DNA from: an uncultured Verrucomicrobiota bacterium
Lineage (GTDB): Bacteria; Verrucomicrobiota; Kiritimatiellia; RFP12; UBA3636
NCBI GenBank assembly: GCA_946624575.1
Contig: CAMOSH010000005.1
Coordinates: 1 to 53,158, forward strand
Length of the DNA stretch: 53,158 bases
Direction: 5' to 3'
Positions 1-9,638 of this stretch are shown here, one piece after another. A program made the position numbers and the translations under genes. The notes under the pieces were generated by a model. It was given only the letters and a program-made list of their open reading frames with translations. It made no database searches and was not told the origin of the DNA. Each line of letters begins with the position of its first letter. Position 1 is the first letter of the stretch.

Positions 1-2
1 GG

Positions 3-920
3 CGAAAGCTCGGCCTGGGTTTCGAGCCGACCCGTGACAAGATTCTCGAGTGGTTTGACGGTTACCGCTTTTCTCCCCAATGCGAAGAGCGTGTCGTGAA
101 TCCGGTCTCGCTCGGCAAACTCTTTTCCCCTGGGGGAGGGGAGTTCAAGAGCTACTGGGAGACGACCGGCGGCTCGTCGCTGGTATTCAACCGCATCAAG
201 GCCGTCGGCAAGTTGCCGGAGGATTTGGAGCACGTCCCGGCCGATTCGATGACGCTCGACGTCTGCGACGCGGAGACGCTGCCCATCGAGGCCCTTCTCT
301 ACCAGAGCGGCTACCTTACCATCAAGGAGGTCGTCCCGCCGCCCAGGCAGACGCCCGAAGAGGAGGAACGCAACCCGAAGCTGGCGACATACGTCCTCGG
401 GCCGCCGAACCTCGAAATCCGGGCGTCCCTGAAGCGCGGCTACATTTCCCGCGTCCTCGGCATGAAGGAGGGCCCGTTCGACACGCTCGTGGACAGGGCG
501 AAGCGGCAGATTGCCTCCGGCGACATCCGGGAAGTGGTGGAGACGATGCTCTTCTCGCTTTACGCGCAGGTGCCGCCGGACTGGCGGATCGCGAACGAGG
601 CGGAGGCGAAGCGCTACTTCCAGCTCTTCTTCGCGATGCTCGGGGCCGACCCCGCGCCGGAGTTCCCCTCTGCGCGCGGCTACGCCGACGCCGTTGTCCA
701 GCGTCCGGATGCCGTCTACGTCTTCGAGTTCAAGTACAACAAGTCCTCCAAGGCGGCGATGCGGCAGATCCGCGAGCGCGGCTACGCCGACAAGTGGAAG
801 GGCGGCAAGCGCCCCGTGACTCTGATCGGAATCAACTTCAATTCCAAGAAGCGCAACATCGACATCCCCGCCATCGAGGCGCTGTCGCGAAGGACGCGCA
901 GGGCCGGATCGTCCACATGA
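3..920 (+). CDS. AAA-ATPase-like / PD-(D/E)XK nuclease protein, 3' part only
   Basis: The reading frame is open at the left edge, so the N-terminal ATPase domain lies outside the window. What remains begins with the end of the AAA-ATPase-like domain (EWFDGYRF, then VVNPVSLGKLF, compare the family's usual DGY...NPxS motif) and continues into a PD-(D/E)XK_9 (DUF1703) nuclease-like domain with the acidic core PDAVYVFEFKY. This family is common in gut anaerobes; its function is unknown and it behaves like a selfish or defence-related gene. The last residues (about 890-920) do not look like the family. The +2 frame continues AKDAQGRIVHMNRYN, so a small frameshift near 890 may have changed the C-terminus. 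Two more members of the family lie in the window (12276-12830 and 53064-53158), both damaged or cut. Confidence 0.8.
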   Translation, partial: RKLGLGFEPTRDKILEWFDGYRFSPQCEERVVNPVSLGKLFSPGGGEFKSYWETTGGSSLVFNRIKAVGKLPEDLEHVPADSMTLDVCDAETLPIEALLYQSGYLTIKEVVPPPRQTPEEEERNPKLATYVLGPPNLEIRASLKRGYISRVLGMKEGPFDTLVDRAKRQIASGDIREVVETMLFSLYAQVPPDWRIANEAEAKRYFQLFFAMLGADPAPEFPSARGYADAVVQRPDAVYVFEFKYNKSSKAAMRQIRERGYADKWKGGKRPVTLIGINFNSKKRNIDIPAIEALSRRTRRAGSST

Positions 921-986
921 ACCGCTACAACCTGGAGCTCTGCGGATGGCGGTCGCTCCATCCCATAGCCTGCAAAAACCCTCCCC

Positions 987-1025
987 CCTCAACGCAAAAA
1001 GTCCAGTAAACTTGCGGGGTTGAGG
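987..1025. terminator. Imperfect hairpin after the AAA/PD-(D/E)XK gene
   Basis: CCTCAACGCAA at 987-997 pairs with TTGCGGGGTTGAGG at 1012-1025 apart from a 3-nt bulge. It lies 67 bp past the stop codon. It could end transcription or mark the edge of the neighbouring transposase remnant. There is no clear T tract. Confidence 0.3.
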
Positions 1026-1085
1026 CGTTGAAGAAAGGCGATTTTGGAAAAGGTCTATGTTGAAACGGGGTCGAAATCGTGGATT

Positions 1086-1740
1086 TTACGCGATATGCTG
1101 TCCCATGGAAGCGTTCAGGATCTTCTCAAACCCCGGAAAATACGGGGCCTTTGGCGGAGATTCATTCGGTTTTGGCGGGGATGCTGTCCCATAGAATCGC
1201 AGCAGTTCCACGGCGTCGTAGTGCAGCCACACCGCCCATCGTATCAGTCCGACAAGGCGCGAATAACTTCCCTTCCACTTCGACAGGTGCTTGAGGTAGC
1301 GAAGGCTGATGCTTCCAGTCGTTGTAGGCCCGGTCTTCCACGACGATGTCCCCGGAACCGAGGTTTCGGCAAAGGTTCGCGGCCTGCGTGATGTCGTGGT
1401 GCTTGGCCTTGTCGACGACGACGCACCGCGGCAGCATGCACGGCACGTCCGTCAGCATGTGCATCTTCACCGCCGCCTTCTTCCTCCGGTGCTTTGCCCA
1501 GTCGATGCAGTTGTGGACGAGACGGATCGTGGAGGAGTCGAGCGCGTAGATGCGCCGGAAGCGGCGCAGTTTCCCGCGTGGCGCCCCGGTGCCGAATGAC
1601 GGATCATGCCGTTGCAGCATGCCGAAGACACTCCAGTACAGCGTCTCGGCCAGTTCCGGGTTTCGTGTCCTGTTGGCATGTGAGAACGTGTTGCGCTTCG
1701 GCGGGACGACCGTCTACACGATCTTCGACAGCCAGGCCGT
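1086..1740 (-). pseudogene. Degenerate IS4-type DDE transposase
   Basis: Read on the minus strand, the frame shows KRNTFSHANRTRNPELAE, then ALDSSTI (first catalytic Asp), WAKHRRKKAAVKMHMLTD (second Asp) and VVEDRAYNDW, all typical of IS4-family DDE transposases. An in-frame TAG interrupts it near 1713 (LSKIV-stop-TVVPP). Near 1310 the reading frame changes: RYLKHLSKWKGSYSRLVGL and a plausible C-terminus ending GFEKILNASMGQHIA are in the next frame. The stretch that should hold the catalytic Glu and the beta-strand insertion is missing, so there is an internal deletion as well as the frameshift and stop. A short direct repeat, ATGCTGTCCCAT, occurs at 1095 and 1191. No intact terminal inverted repeats were found. 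It is inactive. Confidence 0.75.
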
Positions 1741-1791
1741 CGCGGCGCTGCGCGCGGAGCGCGCCGTAGAAGGAAGCGATGCGGTCCGTCC

Positions 1792-4092
1792 CTACCGTAG
1801 CCGATGCCGGGCGATGACTTCGTCCTGCCAGCGCGGGGAGAGCGTGTAGAAGCGCGCGGAGAAGCCGCAGACCTTGACCATGAGGCTCTGGTGCCGCTCG
1901 GGGTGCGCCTTTGCGTCCAGGAGTTCCTCGACGCTTTGGCAGTTGGGTTGCAGCAGGTGCGCCCGCGTCTTGGCGAAGACGCGGAACACGGCCGCGAATA
2001 GCGCCGGGGTCATGCCGTCTTTCTCGAACGAAAGATTGGCGTTGGAGGCGTAGAGCCGCTCGTGCGGGACGGCGGCAAGGGAGCCGATGACCGCCGTCGC
2101 CCCTTCCTTGCACCGGTATTCGCTCGGCGCGAAGCCCTGCGCGAGGCGATCGCCGTCGCGGCGCCCGTCGGGCGTGGCCTTGGTCTTTTCGCCCCAGAGC
2201 AGGAATTCGCGGTAGATCCACGCCGCCAGCACGAAGGGCGATTCCTGGTCGTTCTTGAGTCCGTCGAGGTTGTCGGCGACGGTCTCGAAGAGCCAGCGCA
2301 TGAGGCCGCTCGATTCCGGGGTGCCGTCGCCCCAGTACGGGGCCGCGAGCGCCGCCATGCGCAGCGCCTCGCCGCGCTTGCCCGCCCAGTTGGAACGCAC
2401 GGCGTCCAGAAATTCGGGGAGCGTCGCCGTTTTGTCGCGGAAGCAGACCTTGTCGATGGCGCAGAGCGAATCGACGATGTTGGCGCCGAAGGCGAGCGTC
2501 ATCACGCGCGGGTGGAAGCGCGTGCCGCCGTCGGTGGTGTCGCGGCGGCGTTCGAGGCATCCTTCGAGGCACGCCGAATAGGCGGGGTGCGGAAAGATGC
2601 TCGCCGCCGAGCGCCCGTAGCGGATGTAGTCGCTCGCGGTGTCGCGGAAGAAGCGCATGAAGTTCGCCATGAAAATGCGCTTCACCTCGTCGAATGACTT
2701 CGCGCCGTCGATGGGGTCGTGGCGCAGGCCCGCGCGGCGGTCGGCCTCCGGGTCGCGGTGGATCGTGGCCTCCAGGACGCGCAGGGGCGACATGTAGTTC
2801 GCGGCGTCCACGTCCGTGACGGAATCGACGTTGCCGTCCCAGCATCCGCAGCAAACGTAGTCGCGCGCCTTTTCGGGCGGAATGCCGTGGCCGACGAAGT
2901 TCGGGACGGCGATGTCGTCGTTGAACATCGCGAAGACGCAGTGCCCGGCAAGGACCATCCCGCCGATGCGCTCAAGGTATTCCTGCGGCGAATCGGCGCA
3001 AAAGCGGACATGGAGCTTCGGGAAGACGCAGTCGAGCGCGATGTGGGCGTCGAGGAACATCCGCGTGAGTTCGTTCCAGACGGGACGGCCCTCGGCGTCG
3101 CAGCCGCCGAGCGTCACGGGAATTTCGGCCTCCTGGTCGGAGTAGGCGTCGATGGTGAGGTGCGTGTCGAGGTGTTCGTCGGCGTGGATGAGCCAGCGCG
3201 CAACGAGGTCGCGCGCCTCGTCCTCCGCGAGGACGCCGGAGGCGAGGTCGCGGCGGTAGAGGTCGATGAGCCAGGCGTCGGGGCGGCCCAGGGTGAACGA
3301 GGCGAGGCCGTCCACGTAGGACGGGATTTCGCGCATGAACCAGAGGAGGTTCAGCCCCTCGAAGAAGGTGCGGGGCGGCTCCCACGGGCAGCGCCGCGCG
3401 CTTTCGGCGATGCGCGCGAGCCACGCGCGCCCACGGGAGGGTAGCGCATCCGCTCGACCTGCTTCCGCCAGCCGCCTCTCCGCCTCCTCGGCGAACTTGA
3501 GCTGGAGCGCGTGGATCGTGTCGAGGCCTTCGAGGGCGGTTTCAAGCCACTTGCGGCCGAGCGGGTCGTCGGCCGGACACGCCGCCAGCGCCGCAGCCGT
3601 TTCCTCTCGCACGCCTTTGAAGCCCTTGGAGAAGATGGTGCGGAAGGCGGGGAGGTGGTGCATGTCGTCCACGAACGGGCCGCAGCAGAGCGAATAGCGC
3701 TGGCGGTGGCGCTCACTGGCCCGTCGGAACGCCTCGTCGGGGACGAGGCCCTTCTCGCGATAGAAGCGGTTGCAGAGGGCGTTCACCTCGCGGGCGGGCA
3801 TGATGCCCATGACCCAGCCGCCGTTCACGCCGGACTCGAAGTAGAAGGGCGACTCGGAGAAGAGGAAGGGCTTGAAATGGCGCCGCATGGCGCGGTAGGA
3901 GGCGCGGCGGAGGTCGAGCGCGTCGAAGTCCGGGTGCGCGGCGGCGTAGGCGCGCACCTCCTCGCGGATGGCCGCGTCACTCGCGTCGAACGCCGGGTCC
4001 TTGCACTTGCCGTGGCATTCGTCCGGGTGGAACGCCCGCAGCTGCGCCCTGAGGGCGGAATAGGTTTCGGGATGGAAAGACGGGTTGTTCAT
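1792..4092 (-). CDS. Pyruvate formate-lyase-like glycyl radical enzyme
   Basis: The 766-residue product has the two hallmarks of glycyl radical enzymes. There is a C-terminal radical loop MVKVCGFSARF with the radical Gly at about residue 743, followed by the family signature SPRWQDEVIA. Mid-protein there is a Cys-rich active-site loop, CCGCWDGN (Cys414, 415, 417). Known family members include PFL, glycerol and diol dehydratases, choline lyase and HypD. The CCGCWDGN loop lacks the GCxE motif typical of dehydratases, so the substrate cannot be named. Its start overlaps the stop of the CE7 esterase by 4 bp (ATGA), making it the last gene of a five-gene polysaccharide operon. It could ferment or dehydrate a sugar fragment released upstream. 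No radical-SAM activase is in the window, so activation must be supplied elsewhere. Confidence 0.85.
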   Translation of the reverse strand: MNNPSFHPETYSALRAQLRAFHPDECHGKCKDPAFDASDAAIREEVRAYAAAHPDFDALDLRRASYRAMRRHFKPFLFSESPFYFESGVNGGWVMGIMPAREVNALCNRFYREKGLVPDEAFRRASERHRQRYSLCCGPFVDDMHHLPAFRTIFSKGFKGVREETAAALAACPADDPLGRKWLETALEGLDTIHALQLKFAEEAERRLAEAGRADALPSRGRAWLARIAESARRCPWEPPRTFFEGLNLLWFMREIPSYVDGLASFTLGRPDAWLIDLYRRDLASGVLAEDEARDLVARWLIHADEHLDTHLTIDAYSDQEAEIPVTLGGCDAEGRPVWNELTRMFLDAHIALDCVFPKLHVRFCADSPQEYLERIGGMVLAGHCVFAMFNDDIAVPNFVGHGIPPEKARDYVCCGCWDGNVDSVTDVDAANYMSPLRVLEATIHRDPEADRRAGLRHDPIDGAKSFDEVKRIFMANFMRFFRDTASDYIRYGRSAASIFPHPAYSACLEGCLERRRDTTDGGTRFHPRVMTLAFGANIVDSLCAIDKVCFRDKTATLPEFLDAVRSNWAGKRGEALRMAALAAPYWGDGTPESSGLMRWLFETVADNLDGLKNDQESPFVLAAWIYREFLLWGEKTKATPDGRRDGDRLAQGFAPSEYRCKEGATAVIGSLAAVPHERLYASNANLSFEKDGMTPALFAAVFRVFAKTRAHLLQPNCQSVEELLDAKAHPERHQSLMVKVCGFSARFYTLSPRWQDEVIARHRLR

Positions 4093-5447
4093 ATTGTTTC
4101 AGCATCATCCTTGCCAAACACGGAGGCGACGGCGCGGAGTCGCGCGTCGCCATCGGCGGTGTCGGGAAAAGACAGGCGCTGCCAGTCGTCGAGTTCACGG
4201 TAGAGGCAATCAAAAACCGCATGGCCCATGCCGATGCCATGGACAATCGCCTTGTCGGGAGAGGGACAGACGTTATAGGCCGAATAGCCGGAATGCGGCG
4301 GGCAGACAATGTCGCAGAATCCCACCACGAAGCGTATCGGGCACGTTATCAGCCGCGCGAAGTTGGCTCCGTCAAAATAAGGCGCCCAGCGTTCCGCGCC
4401 ACTCCTGTTTTCCGGCGCCTGGTTCTCGACAATTGACGGCCATCCGCTTTGGCGCGCCTCCGTTCTGGATCCCAGCAAATCCGCCATGGCGGGAACAAAA
4501 ACGCAGCTGCTTGTGAAATGACGGTTCAAGGCGGTCAGGATGAGCCCGAAGCCTCCGCCCTGCGACGCGCCTGTATAGCAGAAGGAGGAATGGTCACATT
4601 CGGGACGCGCTGCAAGCCAATTTATCGCCCGGTTGATTCCAAGAATCGAGGAGTAGTAGAAATAATCCTCGCGACTCCTGTGGATTCCTGCCAGGCTGTA
4701 TCGCGACACACCGTTCGGCTTGCAGTATTTTTCGATTTGCTCATTGAAAAGCCGCTGACGTTCCGCATCTGCTTCCGGCGTGTTTCCTTCGTGCTGGCGA
4801 TACGAGTGGACGTTCATTGTGAGGGTGATTCTGTCTGGCTCGACTGGCGTTTCGCAAGCGCCTATGCCCGATCCAGGAACGCTGACGCGGACAGGGAGCG
4901 GGACCTTCGCCTTGGGAATTGAAAGCCATCCGTAAACGCGACGCCCTCCATACGATGCGAAGCTGACCCGCCAGTAGTTGCACGGGCCATTGGAACGCTC
5001 CGGCACAAGCTCGACTTGCGCATCAACTGGTACAGTTTCGTCAAGCCTACTGACGGCATCTTTCCAAAAATCGGCGAAGTCACCAGGGCAAGGGGTTGCT
5101 GGGCGAATCTCCTCCGGCGAAAAGGCGATGCCAAATCGAAATGCATTGTCCGAATTTCCGGGATTTGAGGCAACGGCGATTTCGGGAGAGCGATATTCGA
5201 CCGTGAGCCGCGCAAAGCCCGGAGTCGTGCGGGACACCGCTACCAGAAAGGGATTCTCTTTTGAGAGATCGACATCGCGCTCCTCGAATATGCGCTCGCC
5301 GAAATTGTCGAGGCGCAGATGCAAAAAACCTTCGCTGGCTTTGGTACCGTTTGCCAAGGCGGCCGACACCTCCAGCGTTGCGGTTTCGCCGGTGCGATAG
5401 ACGCACCCATCGCGATCTGGAACGACCTTTATCGAAATGGTTTTCAT
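4089..5447 (-). CDS. Acetyl xylan esterase, CE7 (AXE1) family
   Basis: This is a 452-residue alpha/beta hydrolase of the AXE1/CE7 type, which removes acetyl groups from xylo-oligosaccharides and related sugars. The nucleophile elbow GASQGG places the catalytic Ser at about residue 295; GFCDIVCPP gives the Asp at about 379 and GMGHAVFD the His at about 409. An N-terminal extension of about 120 residues (VVPDRDGCVYRTGETATLEV) looks like an Ig-type beta-sandwich, as in many Verrucomicrobia CE7 proteins. There is no signal peptide at this start, so it may act in the cytoplasm on imported oligosaccharides. It begins 6 bp after the upstream glycosidase and overlaps the glycyl radical enzyme gene by 4 bp, so it is co-transcribed. 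Confidence 0.88.
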   Translation of the reverse strand: MKTISIKVVPDRDGCVYRTGETATLEVSAALANGTKASEGFLHLRLDNFGERIFEERDVDLSKENPFLVAVSRTTPGFARLTVEYRSPEIAVASNPGNSDNAFRFGIAFSPEEIRPATPCPGDFADFWKDAVSRLDETVPVDAQVELVPERSNGPCNYWRVSFASYGGRRVYGWLSIPKAKVPLPVRVSVPGSGIGACETPVEPDRITLTMNVHSYRQHEGNTPEADAERQRLFNEQIEKYCKPNGVSRYSLAGIHRSREDYFYYSSILGINRAINWLAARPECDHSSFCYTGASQGGGFGLILTALNRHFTSSCVFVPAMADLLGSRTEARQSGWPSIVENQAPENRSGAERWAPYFDGANFARLITCPIRFVVGFCDIVCPPHSGYSAYNVCPSPDKAIVHGIGMGHAVFDCLYRELDDWQRLSFPDTADGDARLRAVASVFGKDDAETI

Positions 5448-5453
5448 CTTACG

Positions 5454-8400
5454 TTAGCGTGGCGAAATCCAGACGCCAGACACGGCGATGCCATGCGGTC
5501 GCGCAGCCGTGTCCGGGAAGAGCCATTGGCCGATGCCGAAATGAATGTCTATCGCCTTGCGGATGTCGAACTTTTCGCCGTTTGGCGGTTCGCGCCCTGT
5601 GGCATGCAGATAGGGGACGAACTCGCCGGAAGGAATCGGAATATCGCGCCACTCCTCAGTAAGAGGCACGATGGTCGTCCAGGCAAAGCCGCGAACATCG
5701 ACAACAACCATTTCCATCTTCGTCGTGGCGGGTTCAAGCGCCCGTGCCCGCACCATGACAGAACCGGGAAGCGGCTCACTAGGGAACAGCCGCGCGAACG
5801 CGGCATCATCACATCCAGACGCGAATTCAGCGAACGTCGTGGCGCTATCAAGATTTCCGAGACGCATTGCAACGGCGCGGTCGCCGCGCCCGTCGTCCTC
5901 CGCCGAAATTTTCGCACCGGAGACGTATGTGTTCGCCGCCTGTGCAGGATCGAAGAAATTCCAGCCTGATGCCGCAGTCGGCGGTGAAGCCTCACGAGGC
6001 GAAATCCTCGTATGGCCGGCAAATGACGGCGACGGCATGACGAATGCTGGGATTCCCGACGCCTCAACCGCATTGCGCTGCGCATCACCGAAATTGTCGC
6101 CCTGCGTCAGCACGAAGTCCCCGGCTGGTAGAACGAGACTTCCCGCAACTGCCTTGCCTACTGACGTTCCATCCGTCTGCCATGCCGAGAAGTCTGCACC
6201 GAGGTCGTCCAGCCCAATGCGGATTGCGATCAAGTCGGGCAGAATCTCCGTCTTGACGTTGCTTCCGCCGGCATACGGGTCGGCCACGTCGACGACCGAT
6301 GGCGCAAGTTGCAGACGCCAGACGCCATCGGCGCACTTGTCAAGGAAATGGCAGCCGTTGCCGTCGCTTTCGAAAACCGGCGAAGAGCCGCATCCCCAGA
6401 TGCGGGTCAGGCGTTCCGGCGCCGGAGGCTGCGTGCCCGTGTCGGCGGTATGCAGATAGTCGCGCTCCGTGACCATCTCGGAGAGATTCTCCGCCGGGAC
6501 GATGCGGAACGGCGGAAATGCCATTTCACCGCATGCTGGGGGAAACGCCTCGCCGCGCGGCAGTCGACGGAACACTTCTGCGGCGATGGCAAGAGAAATC
6601 GCCTTTGCCGGGGTGTGGAAGAGATTGAGGTGGTGCGTGCGGCAAACGCGGTTGCGCGGGGCAATGTCCGTGGCGATGTAGTGGAACTGGAATGCCATGT
6701 CCATCCCTTCGGCGCAGAACTGGCGGGCCATCGCCGGAAACATGTAGGCTCCGGGAACGTCCGCCGCGTCGAACTCGTAGATCATCTTCTTCAGGTCGCG
6801 AAGTTCCGGGACATCGCGGATTGACGAGCGCCGCACCATGGCGAGGCGGTTCCCCTTGCGGGCCGCGCCGGAATCGAGGCCCGTAGGGTATGACGAGCCG
6901 GACACGCCGTCAATTCTGGCCGCCGCGCTCGCCTTCTCGCGTTTCAGCCAGCAATTCCAGTAAAGCGGTTTGCGCGTCCCCGCTTCACGCGCGGCGTCGG
7001 CGAGGCGATTCACAAGTTCCGTCACCTTGTCGTCAGAAAGTCCGGCTGGATACTTTGGCTCGTTCAAAAGCTCGAATGCGGCAATCGCCGGATCGTCCGC
7101 GTAGCGCCGCCCGGTGAAAGGGTTGACATGACGGATGAGTTCGCTGACAAAGCGGCACTCGGCATCGATCACGGATGAATTGGAGGTGAGGTCGCTTCGG
7201 TTTCGGCCAGAGGCGAAGCCGCCGATGTCGCACGGCGTCGGCCAGCCCGAAATCAGGGTGACGACCGTCTTGATGCCGTTGGAGGCGCAGAGGGCGATGA
7301 GTTCGTCCATCAGAGCGAGATGGTCGTTCGCCACAAGCCCGCCGTCGGGCGTCGAAATCTCGCGGTCAAAGTAGTGGACGCGGATTCCGTTTAGCCCAAG
7401 CCGCACGAACTGCGACACATCCCTGCGCATGGCGGCGCGGATGTCGATCCCCTCGCTCCGCATCTGGTCGTATGTCTGCGCGAACGGCGCAAGGTAGTTG
7501 ACGCCGAAGAGTCGCCCCGAACCATCACCGCCCACGCGCCGAAGGATCCGCGCATTACGGATGGCGTATGCCACGTTCGTCCCGGTCGGGTTGCAGCCGA
7601 AGGCCAGCCGCAAAAGCCCTTTCGTCCCGATTCCCACCTTGCCGGTCTTCGCATCGACTTCTCCCTTGAGGTCGATTTGGTATTCCGTCCAGCGGTCGGT
7701 CGGCGTCGGCAGCCGGAACCACTCCTCGCCTCCAGGACCGATGAACCCAACGCGATGGTAGGCGGCCCCTGGCCGCTCCGCCGTCAGCTTCGCCTCGAAC
7801 GAGAGGATGTCTGCGTCCTCCAGATCCTCGGCGGGGAGGTCGAGTTCGTATTGCGGATAGCACCACCGGTCGGCGGGACGCTTCCAGCGGAACGCGAATC
7901 GGCAGGAGCCATCCGCCTCGTCGGCGGCGACGTCGAACATGTCCGCCGAGTCGTTCCGGCGCCAGCGTCCGGTGCAGGCAATGCCAAGCGGCGTCGCACG
8001 GCAGTTCGCAAGCAAGGCGTGGCGCGACTTGAGGCGCATCGCGGCGGGCGTCGTTCGGCATCCGTTGAACGAGCCGGAGACCACGATGTCGGCGGGGACA
8101 GCCTCCGGCAGGTCCGCCGACGCGCAGACGGTCTCGACACGCGCACACCCCATCGGTGGCAGGACGATGCTTTCCGGCAGCCCATCCATCCGGCATCCGG
8201 CGACGTGAAGCGTCCCCGTCTTGGCCGTATCCGAAAGGTTCCACACGTTGATTTTCAGCCGTCCCGCCGCCTTCGTGAGCGCGGCGACCGACTTCAGGTC
8301 GCACCAGACAAAGTCCTCCCGAGACAGGATTGGCGCGATGACGACGGAAAGGTCCACATCCGGCGCCACAGTGTGGACGTGTGAGCCGACGGAGCGGGCG

Positions 8401-9638
8401 CGTCTCGCGGGGACGAGACCGCGCAGCCCATCCGCATATCCGGGCATCCGCGTCGTTCGGATTTCGCGGCCGTCCAGCGCGAACGTCCGAGCAAGATCCG
8501 GTCCGTCGGCAAGCATTCCGGATTCTGTGTCCAGCGGCGAAACCGCCCAGTGCAGGACGGTCTGAAAGCCGTCGCCCTGCCGGAACACGAAGGCGCGGAC
8601 GCCCTCGCCAACATCAAGTTCGCCTTCAAGCGTGGCGTTTCCGACGCGCCGGATCATCTCCGCCATCGCGTCGCACACGGGCTTGGGCGATCCGTCGCGC
8701 CGCAGAGCGCCCCAGTCTTTCGCGCCGCCGTTTTCGTTATATGCCCCGAAAATGAAGAAGAAATTCCGCGCCACGCCCTCCATCTGCATGAGGACCTGCG
8801 ACTTTACCCAGAACTCCGCCTGCAATCGCTCCTGCCACGGCGAATGGGCCTTCAATCCCGCGCGGGGGCCGTCCAGTTCAGCATCGCCCTCCTGGACGAG
8901 GCCGCTTTCAGTCACCCAAATCGGCGCGTCGGCCATGCCCCAGCGCGCCAGGGCGTCGCGAAGGTCGGCGAAGATCGCCGGGTATTCGCGCAGTGGGGTG
9001 TACACGTGCAGATTGAGCGCATCGACGTATGCGGCGAGGTCGCTCGCAAACAGCGCGTCATCGTAGGCCGTGCGCCGCCCGAAAACGAGCGACGGGTTCA
9101 GCACGGCGGCCCTCGTTCCCGCCGCGTGGAAGCCGAGCGCCGCAGCCTTGAACGCAGCAGCCATCTCCCAGGCCGGTTCGGGAGTCTGGGGGTAAAGCGG
9201 CTCGTTCCAATATTCCCACCCCGCAAATTCGTCGCGGAAGGCGTCTGCCGCCGCGCGGCAGAAGCGGAAGCACGCCGCGAGATCGCGGGGCAACGCTTCG
9301 CCGTCGCCGCGCGCCCAGCCGGGGGTGTCGTGGAAGACGTCCAGCATGTCCAGCCCCAGCGCCCGGAGCTTTTGCGCGTTGTCGAGGTAGTGTCCCCACG
9401 CCGGCGCCTTGTCCGCCGACGGCTGGACGCCCGCCTAGCTTAGGCGCTCGCGCATCGCGGAAAATCCCACACCGGCGGCAAGTTGCGCGACGTTGTCCTG
9501 GTCGTTGCGGGAAACCCACGACAGCGCCGAATCGACGCCGTAGAAGGAGGAGGAGGGCGTTTCGGCGCCCGGGGCGAACCCTGACGCCGAAACGAGGAGC
9601 GCCAGCGCAAGGCCGAGGCGTGGATGAAGCCGCTTCAT
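5454..9638 (-). pseudogene. Giant exported two-module glycoside hydrolase with an in-frame amber codon
   Basis: The start at 9638 is fixed by a 4-bp ATGA overlap with the stop of the upstream gene and gives a signal peptide, MKRLHPRLGLALALLVSASG. Codon 68 (9437-9435) is TAG in the context MRERLS-stop-AGVQPS; related TIM-barrel glycosidases have RERLSW here, so a Trp codon (TGG) has probably become TAG. Without it, one frame runs for 1394 codons. Module 1 resembles GH39/GH5-type barrels: acid/base Glu about 146 (EYWNEP) and nucleophile Glu about 244 (WVTESG). The middle is beta-sandwich-like. Module 2, from about residue 710, is a second GH5-like barrel: Glu about 860 (FELLNEPKY) and Glu about 955 (MIYEFDAAD), then another beta-rich region. 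The remainder is undamaged, so the mutation is recent, suppressed or a sequencing error. Reinitiation at 9347 would yield a truncated, unexported protein. Confidence 0.75.

Noticed and set aside
985-1740. Intact insertion sequence
   Set aside because: The transposase has a stop, a frameshift and an internal deletion, and I found no terminal inverted repeats or target duplication.
2062-2697. Long plus-strand open frame opposite the glycyl radical enzyme gene
   Set aside because: It is the antisense of a clear, family-matching gene and consists of Arg/Ala/Val-rich sequence typical of shadows in GC-rich DNA.
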